Positions 28,901 through 36,830 of a stretch of DNA of 64,000 bases are shown here, one piece after another. The notes under the pieces were generated by a model. That model worked only from the letters and a program-made list of their open reading frames with translations, was not told the DNA's origin and made no database searches. Position numbers and translations under genes: made by a program. Origin of the DNA: Tumebacillus sp. BK434 (lineage in GTDB: Bacteria; Bacillota; Bacilli; Tumebacillales; Tumebacillaceae); the NCBI RefSeq assembly GCF_004340785.1, contig NZ_SLXS01000001.1:620001-684000 (forward strand), given 5' to 3'. Every line of letters starts with the position of its first letter. Position 1 is the first letter of the stretch.

Positions 28901-31900
28901 GGTGCTCGGGGCGTTTGCGCATCAGGACGTGCCGTTTGAACGCCTGGTGGAAGAGCTGCAGCCGGAGCGGGTGCTGAGCCATTCGCCGCTCTTTCAGGTC
29001 TCGTTTCAACTGCTTTCCGCCTGGCAGGTCGAACTGCAGGGCTTGGACGTGCAGTCCCTCGAAGTGCAGACCTCCACGGCCAAATACGACCTGTCTGTCG
29101 CCGTGATCGAAGAGGGGGATCAACTGGCCTTGCGCTTTGACTACAACACCGATCTGTTCGAGCGGGCTATGAACACACGGATGATGGAGCATTTCCGCGT
29201 CCTGCTCGAAGGCATCGTCGCCGAGCCGGATCAGCGAATCGGAATGTTGCCGTTGTTAACGGCGGAGGAGCGGGAACTCGTGCTCGGCAAATGGAATGAG
29301 ACGGCTGTGCAATATCCAAGGGAGTGTACGGTGCACGAACTGTTTGAGCGGCAGGCGGAGCGGACGCCCGATGCGGTGGCGGTGGTGTACGGGGAGCAGA
29401 CTTTGACGTATGCGGAGCTGAATCGCCGGGCGAATCGAGTGGCGCACGAACTGCGTGCGCGCGGCGTGGCACCCGACCAGCCGGTGGCGATCTACATGGA
29501 GCGGTCAGCAGAGCTGATCATCGGCTTGCTTGCGATCATGAAAGCAGGGGGCGCGTATCTCCCGCTCGACCCGGAGTATCCGCAAGAGCGCATCGCCCTG
29601 ATGCTGGAAGACGCCGCAGCAGCCCTGTTGCTGACACAATCTCATCTGGCGAACAGTCTTCCTGCGCATACCGTGCAGATTGTCTGCCTCGATGCGAGAT
29701 GGGAGAAATCAATCGGTGACTGCGATACCAATCTGCAGTCTGGCACCACCGCCGAACATCTGGCGTACATCACCTACACCTCCGGCTCGACCGGGCGTCC
29801 GAAAGGCGTTTGCATCCCGCACCGTGCAGTGGTGCGGTTGGTGACGGGAACCGACTACGCGGAGTTTGCGCCGGAAGATGTTTTCTTGCAGTTCGCTTCG
29901 ATCTCCTTCGACGCGGCGACGTATGAGATCTGGGGCAGTCTGCTGAACGGTGCGCGGCTTGTCGTGTATCCGGCAGGGAAGGCAACGCTGCAGGAACTTG
30001 GCCGTGTGATTCAAGCGCAGCGCGTGACGACGCTGTGGCTGACAGCCGGGCTGTTTCATCAGATGGTCGAGGAGCAACTGCCGCAATTGGCAGCGGTCAA
30101 ACAGCTGCTCGCCGGAGGTGATGTCTTGTCCGTGCCCCACGTCAAACGCGTGTTGCAACATCTGCCGGGGCTCACACTGATCAATGGCTATGGCCCGACG
30201 GAAAGCACCACGTTTGCCTGCTGTTACAGCATGACGCATGCGGAGCAAGCGGGGACTGCGGTGCCGATTGGGCGTCCGATCGCCAATACGCAAGTCTATG
30301 TGCTGGACCGCCGCCTGCAGCCGGTGCCGGTCGGCGTGCCGGGCGAGCTGTATCTCGGCGGTGACGGCTTGGCGCGGGAGTACTTGAATCTGCCGGAAAT
30401 CACGGCGGAGAAGTTCATCGAACATCCGTTCTCTTCTGTTGCGGACGCCAAGCTGTACCGTACCGGCGATCAGGTGAAATACCTGCCCGACGGCAACCTT
30501 GAATTCCTCGGCCGCCTTGACCAGCAGGTGAAGATCCGCGGCTTTCGCATCGAAACGGGGGAAGTCGAGGCTCAGCTTTTGGCTTCCTCCAGCGTACGGG
30601 AAACGGTTGTAACCGTGTATGAGCCGAATGTAGGGGATAAGCGCTTGGCCGCCTATGTGGTGCCCGCGCACGGAGTCGATTTTGACGAGTCGGCCCTGCG
30701 GCAGGAATTGAAAGGCAGACTGCCCGGCTATATGCTCCCATCCGTATTTGTGGCGTTGGAGCGGCTGCCGCTGACCCGCAACGGAAAAGTGGATCTGCAG
30801 GCATTGCCGGAGCCGCAGCAAGCGGTGTCAGAACTGATGGCGGAACCCCGCAATCAGGACGAAGCATGGGGAGCTGACCTGTTTGCCGAGCTGTTGGGCA
30901 CGCGCGTCGGGATCACCGACAACTTTTTCGAGCGGGGCGGCCATTCGCTGGCGGCGACGAGGGCGATCTCCCGCCTGCGCGCGGTCTACGGTGTCGAGTT
31001 GTCGCTGCAGGCGTTTTTTGAAGACCCGACCGTGGCCGGCGTGATGCAGAAGGTGCAGGCGCTGCAAGGTGCCGCGGCACAGATGCGGATCGTCCCGGTG
31101 CCGAGAGAGCAGACGCTGCCGCTTTCCTTCGCCCAGCGCAGGCTGTGGTTCTTCGATCAGTTTGAGCCGGGCAACCCGGTGTACAACATCCCGGTCGCGC
31201 TGCGCCTGACTGGGGATCTGGATGTGCCTGCTTTGGCACGCAGCCTGCAGGAGATCGCTGCGCGCCACGAAGCTTTGCGCACGGTGTTTGCCGATCAGCT
31301 CGGAGAGCCGTCGCAGGTCATTCTATCGGCACCTGACTCTTTTTTGACGCTTGAGACACGTGACGTTGAGACGCTGATCGGGGAAGAGCAGCGCCATGCG
31401 TTTGATCTGCAAAACGGGCCTTTGTTCCGTGCCCGCTTGGTGCAGGCCGGGGAGCGGGAGCATGTGCTGATCCTGAACCTGCACCACATCGCAGCGGATG
31501 GCTGGTCGATCGGTGTGCTGGCCCGGGAGCTGTCGGCGCTTTATTCGTCGCGGTCGCTGGAGAGCCTGCCCGTCCAGTACGCCGACTTCGCGGTCTGGCA
31601 GCGCGAGTGGCTGCAAGGTGCCGTCTTGGAACGGCAGCTCGGCTATTGGAGAGAGCAGCTCGGCGGCAACTTGCCGCTCCTGCAACTGCCCGCCGACCGC
31701 CCTCGTCCGGCGGTGCGGACGTATCACGGAGCGGGGCATCGGATGACGCTCGCTGCCGGATTGAGCCAGGCGATCCACGCGCTTTGCAAACAGGAAGGCG
31801 TCACGCTGTTCATGACGCTGCTCACCGCCTTCAAGACTTTGCTGCACCGCTACAGCGGCCTGCAGGACATCCTCGTCGGCTCCCCAGTCGCAGGGCGCAA

Positions 31901-34900
31901 CCGGGCGGAGATCGAAGGGCTGATCGGCTTTTTCGTCAAAACGCTCGTCCTGCGCTCCGATCTGTCCGGCGACCCTTCGTTCCGCGAGCTGCTGGGACGG
32001 GTGCGGAAGATGACCTTGGCGGCGTTCGACCATCAGGATGTGCCGTTTGAGCGGCTGGTCGATGAGCTGCAGCCGGAACGCCACGCGAGCATTTCGCCGT
32101 TGTTCCAAGTGATGTTCGTCCTGCAAAACGCGGTGAACGAGCGTTGGGAGCTGCCCGGCCTCGCAGTAGAGCAGCTGAAACTCGAGCAGCAGACCGCCAA
32201 GTTCGACCTGACGCTGAGCGTGGCGGAAGACGGAGCGGAGCTCGGCGTGCATGTCGAGTACAACACCGATCTGTACGACCGCGCGACGATCGAGCGGCTC
32301 TGCGGACACTACGAGACCCTGCTGCAGGGCATCGTCGCCGATCCGGGGCAAAAGATTTCCGCACTGCCCTTGTTGACCGCGTCGGAGCGGTATCAGGTAC
32401 TTGTGGAATGGAATTCGACTGAAATTCCTATTGCGAACGTTTGTTTGCATGAGCTGATCGAAGAGCAGGTGCAGTGTACTCCTCATCTTGTGGCAGCGGT
32501 GTACGGGGAGCAGGAGCTGACGTACGCGGAACTGGATGAGCAGGCGAACCGCTTGGCGCACCATCTGATCGCGCATGGCGTCGGGCCGAATGTGCCGGTT
32601 GGCGTGTGCATGGAGCGGTCGCTGGAGCTCGTCGTGGCGCTGGTCGGGATCTTAAAAGCGGGCGGCGCGTACGTTCCGCTGGACACAGATGCTCCGACGG
32701 CCAGAATTCGTCAGGTGCTGGAAGATTCCCGCGCTGCCGTGTGCGTGACGCAGATGAGCTTGCTGGCTAAGCTGCCTGTGGAGACTATTCAGTACGTGTG
32801 CCTCGACCCGGGTTCCCAAGTTCTGCAGACCTATCCTGTTCATGCGCCGCACACGGCGGTCACACCCGACAATCTCATCTCCATCTACTACACCTCCGGC
32901 TCCACAGGCAAGCCCAAAGGCGTCTGCTCCACACATCGCGGCTGGGTCAACCGCATGCTCTGGATGCAGCGCCAGTATCAGCTGCAGCCAAAGGAGACCG
33001 TTTTGCAAAAAACGACTTTGACCTTCGACGATGCCGCCTGCGAGTTCTACTGGCCGCTGCTTGTCGGCGGGCGCATCGCGCTACTGGAGCCGGGTCTGCA
33101 CAAAGACCCGCGGGCGATCTTGGACGCGGCAATCCGTGATCGGGCGGCATTCCTCACCTTCGTGCCGAGCATGCTCGCCCTGTTCGTCGAGGCGGTCACG
33201 CCGGAAGACCGCGCGAGACTGCAGCATCTGCGCCACGTCGGCTCCTCCGGCGAAGCGTTGCGCTCCGACCTCGTGCGCCGCTTCCGGGAACAAATCGGCT
33301 GTGCGCTCCACAACACGTGGGGTGCGACAGAAGTGTCGATCGACTCCACGATTCACACCTGTACCGCAGAAGATGAACATGCTGCCGAGATCGTCTCGGT
33401 GGGGCATCCGATTGACAATAACAGATGTTATGTTCTCGATGAGCAGCTGCAGCCCGTTCCGATCGGCGTGCCCGGCGACTTGTATCTCGGCGGGATCGGC
33501 TTGGCCGTCGGCTATCTGAACGACCCGGAGCGCACGGCAGCAGCGTTTTTGCCCAATCCGTTCGTCGAAGGGGAACGTCTGTACAAAACGGGCGACCGCG
33601 GCTTTTTCCGCGCGGACGGCAGCATCATGTTCCTCGGCCGCCGCGATGATCAGATCAAAGTCCGGGGGCAGCGCGTGGAGCTCGCCGAGATCGAAGCGGT
33701 GCTGGCGACTCACCCCGATCTGCAGCAAGCTGCGGTGGCGGCGTTCAAACGCCCGGACGGCTATCTGCTGGCCGCCTATTGCGTGCTGACCGACCCGTTG
33801 GCACAGGTAAACACTGAAAGCCTGCGCGCGTTCATGAGCGACCGCCTGCCTGATTACATGGTGCCGTGGCGGTTTGTCAGACTTGACACGCTGCCGACGA
33901 CGGTCAGCGGCAAAGTCGACCGCAAACAGCTCCCCGACCCGGGCGATGAGCGTCCCGAGCTGGAAGAGGCGTTTGTCGCGCCGGGCACGCACGCCGAACG
34001 GACGGTGGCGACGATCTGGCAGGAGATTCTCGAAGTGAACCAAGTGGGCGTCCGCGACAATTTCTTTGCGCTCGGCGGGCACTCCCTGTCCGCGACGCGC
34101 ATCATCTCCCGGGTCAACCGCGAGCTGGAGGTGCAGCTGCCGCTGCGCGACCTGTTTGAGTCGCCGACGGTGGCCGGACTGGCGGAAAAAGCGGACCGGA
34201 GCGCAGGAGCTGGGCAAGCGCCGATTCCCCGCTTTCCAAAGCGGACAGAGTTCCCGCTGTCGCACGCTCAGCAGCGATTCTGGTTCCAGTATCAATTCGA
34301 TCCGGAAAGCATGGCGGCAGGTGCGATGAACCTGCACCTGCTGGACGGGCCACTGGACGCGGAGCAGCTGTTGCGCGCCTACCGCGCCCTCACCAAGCGC
34401 CACAGCATCATGCGCACGATGCTGGCAGAGCGGGCCGGGGAAGGGACGTTGCAAATCGTGCACGAGGAAGTTGCGGAGCCGATCCGTTTTGTTGACCTGA
34501 CCGAACTGCCTGAAGCGGAACGGGGAAACCGTCTGCTGCGCATCCTGGCTGACGCGAAGAACGCGCCGTTTGATCTCACGCGCGACTTCTTTTTCCGCGC
34601 CTGCCTGCTCAAGCTTAGCGACCGTCAGCACGTCCTGCTGTGCAACATTCACCCGATCGCGTATGACGGCTGGTCGATCACCGTTTTCTTCCGCGATTTG
34701 GCAGCATTGTACCAAGGGGCGGAACTTCCGGCCGCGTTGCAGTATGGCGAATACGCCCTCTGGCAGCACGAGCAGTTGGCGGATGGGAAATTGAACGGGC
34801 AAAAGGCGTACTGGCTGCAGCAACTGGCGCTGGAGACGGGGCCTCCTGCGCTGACGCATGACTTTGCAATGCTGCCAGAACAGACGGAGCGGGTGACCGA

Positions 34901-35645
34901 CCGGCGTCTGACGCTTGGGCCGGCTCTGGCCGCGAAACTGCGCGTATTGGCGGCAGAACAGGGCACGACGCTGTATTTGACGCTGTTGACCGGCTTGAAA
35001 ATCTGGCTGGCGCTGACCTCCCGCCAAGAGCTGATCACCGTCTGCTCGCCGATCGCCGGCCGCAGCCATCCCGACTTGGAGAGCGTCTTGGGCCTGATGG
35101 TCAACCCGCTCGCCCTGCGCACCGATCTTGCTGACAACCCGACCGCGCTGCAGGTGCTGGAGCGGGTCAAAGAGACCGCGTTTGGCGCCTATGCCAACCA
35201 GGACTACCCGTTCGACCTCATCTTGCACGATCTGCGCGCCCGCCGGGGCGGAGAGCTGGGCGAGAGCTTGTACAACATCGTGTTCGTCGGCCAAAATGCG
35301 CACCTCGACGCGGTCGAACTGGCACCGGGCGTGACGCTTCGCTATTGCTCCTTTGAGGAGCTGATCGGCAGCATCGGCATCGACCCAAGCGCTGAACAGG
35401 CGCAAGCGGCGAAGGAGAGAGACGACTTCGCAGACGACCCGACGGTGGAGTTCGACCTGCATATCGAAGCGTACGATACCGAAGACAGCCTGACCCTCGT
35501 CGCTGCTTACAACGCCAAACGATTCACCTCAGAAACGGTCGACAGGCTGCTCAGCGAATACGAATCGGTGCTGCAGCAATTCGCCAATGACTGCACGCTG
35601 CGCCTGTCGCAGATGCAATTGCCGGAGCCGATCGACCTGTTTTAA
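22917..35645 (+). CDS. Four-module NRPS, (A-PCP-C)x3-A-PCP-C*
   Basis: This cytosolic non-ribosomal peptide synthetase has 4242 residues. Landmarks by residue: A1 core 153, PCP1 Ser 540, C1 HHMVHDG 732, A2 core 1244, PCP2 Ser 1628, C2 HHIITDG 1819, A3 core 2287, PCP3 Ser 2677, C3 HHIAADG 2856, A4 core 3325, PCP4 Ser 3723, terminal C-like HPIAYDG 3912. There is no starter C, epimerase or TE domain. By-eye pocket residues are DANSVAAVCK (aromatic, near Phe/Tyr codes), DILVLGLIWK (one change from the Gly code I recall), DAYGLGGTFK (partly Val/Ile-like, uncertain) and DDCSGSTIDK (unknown). The predicted product is aromatic-Gly-aliphatic?-X. A GTG at 22908 overlaps the GGGGAG ribosome binding site, so the ATG at 22917 is preferred. 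All residue calls need alignment software. Confidence 0.94.
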   Translation: MISMNERGAQWWFEEQAAQRPDALAVVFADKEVTYAELNGLADRLAHNLRRLGVGPDVLVGICAERSVEMVAGLLGILKAGGAYVPLDPAYPADRLRYMLEDAAVPVLLTQAHLADRLPDCGAEVVCLEQAMQGEEQPLPQTVRADDLAYVIYTSGSTGRPKGVMLTHRGMCNMIRATVQLFDVREDSRLLQFASFSFDAATNEIFTALSAGGTLYLARQEELMPGPGLIGLLKNLAITHVTLPPSVLAMLPDEFPHLRTVVSAGENCPLETASRWARGRRFVNAYGPTEATVCASAAVYVGECQNVTIGQAIEGVELFVLDRQMRQVQAGAEGELHIGGPGLARGYLHRPELTAEKFVPHPFSEDSEQRLYKTGDLVRLLTDGTLEFLGRIDQQVKIRGFRIELGEIEATLVGHERLREAVLLAREDAPGEPKLVAYVVPHAGQEAPRAVELRRFLQDKLPDYMVPAFFVVLDRFPLTPNGKVDRRALPAPDARRGELESEFVRPRTPLEVSLQQIWQDVLGLDGLGVHDPFLELGGHSLQAVQILARVREQLDVEIGLHELFAKQTIALLAEELEAKRLAGTGVSNSFIPRVPRKEEIPVSSAQERVWFVHKMNPDNRAYAAQAMMRLQGDLRRDVLERALTAVVERHEMFRTTFQEADGRPAQKIHPPFAVKVPVVSLLAVPVAERESCLTGLMQDEMARPFDMRELPLVRWTLYQVGAQEHVLLHIEHHMVHDGWSYNVFLREFTALYNAFRNGQASPLAEMPVQFADFAHWQRSWLQSVQAQEQVQYWQQKLAGCNPVLELPSDRPRPALPSHRGGAVRVDLPAKLCERLTAMGRQEGVTLYVTLLTAFKVLLYRYTGQNDLLVGSAVANRRLRDTEGLIGMIVNNVVLRTQLDGDVPFRELLGQVRAMAYEAFAHEDLPFDKLVEAVNPVRDTSRNPLIQVMFSFHDSPLPKLDLQDLTVQVKEALNNGSAKFDLNVVGLPLQEARLGESEHGAGGLTLIWEYSSDLFEEATIRRMIGHYLNLLEHAVAEPETQVALMRLLEEREAEQIMTAWNRTEAGGVPDLPLHALFEAQAARTPDRTAVVFQEQCLTYRELNRQANRLARHLRKLGIAAEEKVGLCAERSPQMLVGLLGILKAGGAYVPLDPEYPQERLAFLMRDARMAVVVTESSQTEWLKAVAVEAHQSELDGLQAEKPDAEARIGNLQLVCLDGGMELWSQGQGADLELPITADRLAYMIYTSGSTGKPKGVQVEHRNVVNFLHSMQQRPGVEMDDVLLAVTSLSFDIAALELFLPLVTGAKTVLADRATAADGKKLAALLARSGATMMQATPVTWRLLVEAGWRSAGRVKMLCGGEALPADLARSLTADDSELWNLYGPTETTIWSTCTRIEPDFVGTPSIGSPIANTNVYVLDARLQPVPVGVPGELCIGGAGVARGYWNRAELTAETFISHELGRLYRTGDRVRLLTDGRLQYLERMDHQIKLRGLRIELGEIEARLHLHPRVQHAVVAVQGDSHSDKRLVGYVVPRGLEAPTAQELRTYLKASLPEYMVPSAVLMLDALPLTPNGKVDRRALPAPDAQAATGEYLAPRNERERQAAEIFAQLLKRERVGVTDNFFALGGHSLLALQAVSRLSIALGVEVPFRAVFEEPTVAGLLESLDGLAQQQRAAHMPMQLPQIDPLPRGDDEVLPLSFAQQRLWVLEQMLGGSAAYHFPYAMRLQGELEVSTLARSVQALVHRHEALRTTFQERNGQLVQVIGAAEPMLLPAVTVHEDDLPELMQAEAGRPFDLRRGPLFRASLWRISETEHVLLFNMHHIITDGWSYGVLAHELSALYANEPLAPLPVQYADFAAAQRNWMQGEVLETQLAYWKRQLDGELPVLELPTDHPRPAVQTYNGTFCKRELPSRLTERLRAFSQQRGVTLYMTLLAAFQTLLHRYTGQEDLLVGSPIAGRNRQEVEGLIGFFVNTLVLRTDLAGNPSFDELLRRVRETVLGAFAHQDVPFERLVEELQPERVLSHSPLFQVSFQLLSAWQVELQGLDVQSLEVQTSTAKYDLSVAVIEEGDQLALRFDYNTDLFERAMNTRMMEHFRVLLEGIVAEPDQRIGMLPLLTAEERELVLGKWNETAVQYPRECTVHELFERQAERTPDAVAVVYGEQTLTYAELNRRANRVAHELRARGVAPDQPVAIYMERSAELIIGLLAIMKAGGAYLPLDPEYPQERIALMLEDAAAALLLTQSHLANSLPAHTVQIVCLDARWEKSIGDCDTNLQSGTTAEHLAYITYTSGSTGRPKGVCIPHRAVVRLVTGTDYAEFAPEDVFLQFASISFDAATYEIWGSLLNGARLVVYPAGKATLQELGRVIQAQRVTTLWLTAGLFHQMVEEQLPQLAAVKQLLAGGDVLSVPHVKRVLQHLPGLTLINGYGPTESTTFACCYSMTHAEQAGTAVPIGRPIANTQVYVLDRRLQPVPVGVPGELYLGGDGLAREYLNLPEITAEKFIEHPFSSVADAKLYRTGDQVKYLPDGNLEFLGRLDQQVKIRGFRIETGEVEAQLLASSSVRETVVTVYEPNVGDKRLAAYVVPAHGVDFDESALRQELKGRLPGYMLPSVFVALERLPLTRNGKVDLQALPEPQQAVSELMAEPRNQDEAWGADLFAELLGTRVGITDNFFERGGHSLAATRAISRLRAVYGVELSLQAFFEDPTVAGVMQKVQALQGAAAQMRIVPVPREQTLPLSFAQRRLWFFDQFEPGNPVYNIPVALRLTGDLDVPALARSLQEIAARHEALRTVFADQLGEPSQVILSAPDSFLTLETRDVETLIGEEQRHAFDLQNGPLFRARLVQAGEREHVLILNLHHIAADGWSIGVLARELSALYSSRSLESLPVQYADFAVWQREWLQGAVLERQLGYWREQLGGNLPLLQLPADRPRPAVRTYHGAGHRMTLAAGLSQAIHALCKQEGVTLFMTLLTAFKTLLHRYSGLQDILVGSPVAGRNRAEIEGLIGFFVKTLVLRSDLSGDPSFRELLGRVRKMTLAAFDHQDVPFERLVDELQPERHASISPLFQVMFVLQNAVNERWELPGLAVEQLKLEQQTAKFDLTLSVAEDGAELGVHVEYNTDLYDRATIERLCGHYETLLQGIVADPGQKISALPLLTASERYQVLVEWNSTEIPIANVCLHELIEEQVQCTPHLVAAVYGEQELTYAELDEQANRLAHHLIAHGVGPNVPVGVCMERSLELVVALVGILKAGGAYVPLDTDAPTARIRQVLEDSRAAVCVTQMSLLAKLPVETIQYVCLDPGSQVLQTYPVHAPHTAVTPDNLISIYYTSGSTGKPKGVCSTHRGWVNRMLWMQRQYQLQPKETVLQKTTLTFDDAACEFYWPLLVGGRIALLEPGLHKDPRAILDAAIRDRAAFLTFVPSMLALFVEAVTPEDRARLQHLRHVGSSGEALRSDLVRRFREQIGCALHNTWGATEVSIDSTIHTCTAEDEHAAEIVSVGHPIDNNRCYVLDEQLQPVPIGVPGDLYLGGIGLAVGYLNDPERTAAAFLPNPFVEGERLYKTGDRGFFRADGSIMFLGRRDDQIKVRGQRVELAEIEAVLATHPDLQQAAVAAFKRPDGYLLAAYCVLTDPLAQVNTESLRAFMSDRLPDYMVPWRFVRLDTLPTTVSGKVDRKQLPDPGDERPELEEAFVAPGTHAERTVATIWQEILEVNQVGVRDNFFALGGHSLSATRIISRVNRELEVQLPLRDLFESPTVAGLAEKADRSAGAGQAPIPRFPKRTEFPLSHAQQRFWFQYQFDPESMAAGAMNLHLLDGPLDAEQLLRAYRALTKRHSIMRTMLAERAGEGTLQIVHEEVAEPIRFVDLTELPEAERGNRLLRILADAKNAPFDLTRDFFFRACLLKLSDRQHVLLCNIHPIAYDGWSITVFFRDLAALYQGAELPAALQYGEYALWQHEQLADGKLNGQKAYWLQQLALETGPPALTHDFAMLPEQTERVTDRRLTLGPALAAKLRVLAAEQGTTLYLTLLTGLKIWLALTSRQELITVCSPIAGRSHPDLESVLGLMVNPLALRTDLADNPTALQVLERVKETAFGAYANQDYPFDLILHDLRARRGGELGESLYNIVFVGQNAHLDAVELAPGVTLRYCSFEELIGSIGIDPSAEQAQAAKERDDFADDPTVEFDLHIEAYDTEDSLTLVAAYNAKRFTSETVDRLLSEYESVLQQFANDCTLRLSQMQLPEPIDLF
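32437..35642 (+). other. Atypical terminal module A-PCP-C* of the four-module NRPS
   Basis: It shows the same features as the last module of the two-module NRPS: FDDAACEFYWPLL, NTWGATEVSIDST, SGKVDRK, a normal PCP serine, and a C-terminal C-like domain reading H-P-IAY-D-G. The two A domains share all ten pocket residues, so both synthetases should load the same last monomer. The C-like domains also share an unusual tail around VFVGQNAHLD. Confidence 0.85.
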
Positions 35646-35658
35646 ACAACATTTGCAT

Positions 35659-35697
35659 GGGCAGTGTCAGCATGGCTGACACTGCCCGTTTTATTTT
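35659..35697 (+). terminator. Terminator of the four-module NRPS
   Basis: A perfect 13-bp stem GGGCAGTGTCAGC/GCTGACACTGCCC with loop ATG is followed by GTTTTATTTTTAT, 14 bases after the stop codon. Confidence 0.93.
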
Positions 35698-35711
35698 TAT
35701 AGAAGGAATCA

Positions 35712-35727
35712 TTCGAATAATATCGAA
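35712..35727. promoter_or_regulatory. Candidate operator upstream of the ArsR-type gene
   Basis: The inverted repeat TTCGA-ATAATA-TCGAA lies in AT-rich DNA, 45 bases before the start of an ArsR-family regulator. Its position fits autoregulation of the regulator-exporter pair. Binding is inferred. Confidence 0.4.
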
Positions 35728-35771
35728 AATAAAGAGTGAGGAAAAAGTTCCAAAGGAAAGAAGGAAAACTG

Positions 35772-36830
35772 ATGAAGGTGCTGGACTTGAGCATCGGCCG
35801 GCCAGCTTATGAAGTGGAAGTGCAAGCCTCGTTGTTGTTTGAAGCGGCGCTGGGGCTGGCGGCGGTGACGTATGATGAGATTCGAGATACATTGGAGCGC
35901 AAGACCCCGGAATGGGAGGAGATCCTCCGGCGGATGAAGCCGGAAGCGCAACAAGAAGTGGAGTACTGTGCAAAGCACAATACGTGGCAGACATTGCTTC
36001 GGCTGTTGCATGGCGGGGAATTTACAGCGCTCGAGGCGTTTCTGCAGCATCTGCGTTCGATGACGGTCGAACAGTTGCGCTATCAGGTCTTGCCGGCGCT
36101 TTGTGAGCCGCGTGAAGAGGAGCTGCGCCGCCTTGCAGCGGCCGGAGACAAAGGAGCTGCCGACATTTTGATCGCGGCTGCGGCAGGGCATGGATTTCTT
36201 GCCGCGTATGTCCCTTTTATCCTGAATGTGGACGGGGAGGTGCTGAAGCGTCATCTGCTGCTGCTGACAGAAAGTTGGTATGAAGCGGCGATCTCGCCTC
36301 GCGAAACAGAATGGGCGGAGATCCTGATGCGGGAAGTGAAAGTGAAACGGGAGATGCAAGGGCGTTTGTCGCGAGAGGCGTTCGTTGAATGGACGATCGG
36401 AAAGGCGTATCAGCCCGATCCGGGGCTGCGGCGCGTACTGCTCGTGCCGAACATCGCCTACCGCCCGTGGACGATTCAAGCGGATTTGCCCGGTACCCGG
36501 GTCTTTTACTATCCGGTGAGCGAGGAAAGCCTGTTCGGAGATGATGACCCGTATCGTCCGCCTGCGTCGCTGGTGCTGCTGCACAAAGCGCTAGGCGATG
36601 AGAACCGCCTGAGGCTCTTGAAACTGCTCGATGAAGGGGAGCGCACTTTGCAGGAGCTGACCGTGACGCTGGATCTGGCCAAGTCGACCGTCCACCATCA
36701 TCTCGCCCTGCTGCGTTCGGCCGGACTCGTGGTGTCGGACGGCAGTACATACGCGCTGCGGCCAGCGCTCCTGCAACAGATGGAGCGTCAGCTGGCCGCG
36801 TATTTCGAACGAGGGGGTCAGGGGGGCTGA
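35772..36830 (+). CDS. ArsR-type winged-helix regulator with long N-terminal domain
   Basis: This protein has 352 residues from the ATG behind AAGGAAAA; a GTG at 35736 lacks a ribosome binding site. The C-terminal 80 or so residues are an ArsR helix-turn-helix (LHKALGDENRLRLLKLL, then LDLAKSTVHHHLALLRSAGLV). The N-terminal 250 residues are helical and of a type found in larger ArsR-like proteins, perhaps ligand-sensing. The stop overlaps the start of an MFS exporter (TGATG), so it very probably represses that exporter. The location right after the NRPS suggests control by the peptide product, which is unproven. Confidence 0.85.
   Translation: MKVLDLSIGRPAYEVEVQASLLFEAALGLAAVTYDEIRDTLERKTPEWEEILRRMKPEAQQEVEYCAKHNTWQTLLRLLHGGEFTALEAFLQHLRSMTVEQLRYQVLPALCEPREEELRRLAAAGDKGAADILIAAAAGHGFLAAYVPFILNVDGEVLKRHLLLLTESWYEAAISPRETEWAEILMREVKVKREMQGRLSREAFVEWTIGKAYQPDPGLRRVLLVPNIAYRPWTIQADLPGTRVFYYPVSEESLFGDDDPYRPPASLVLLHKALGDENRLRLLKLLDEGERTLQELTVTLDLAKSTVHHHLALLRSAGLVVSDGSTYALRPALLQQMERQLAAYFERGGQGG

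Noticed and set aside
5100-35645. MbtH-like protein, phosphopantetheinyl transferase or thioesterase belonging to the NRPS locus
   Set aside because: None of the frames between or around the NRPS genes shows MbtH, Sfp or alpha/beta-hydrolase TE motifs. They must be elsewhere or are not needed.
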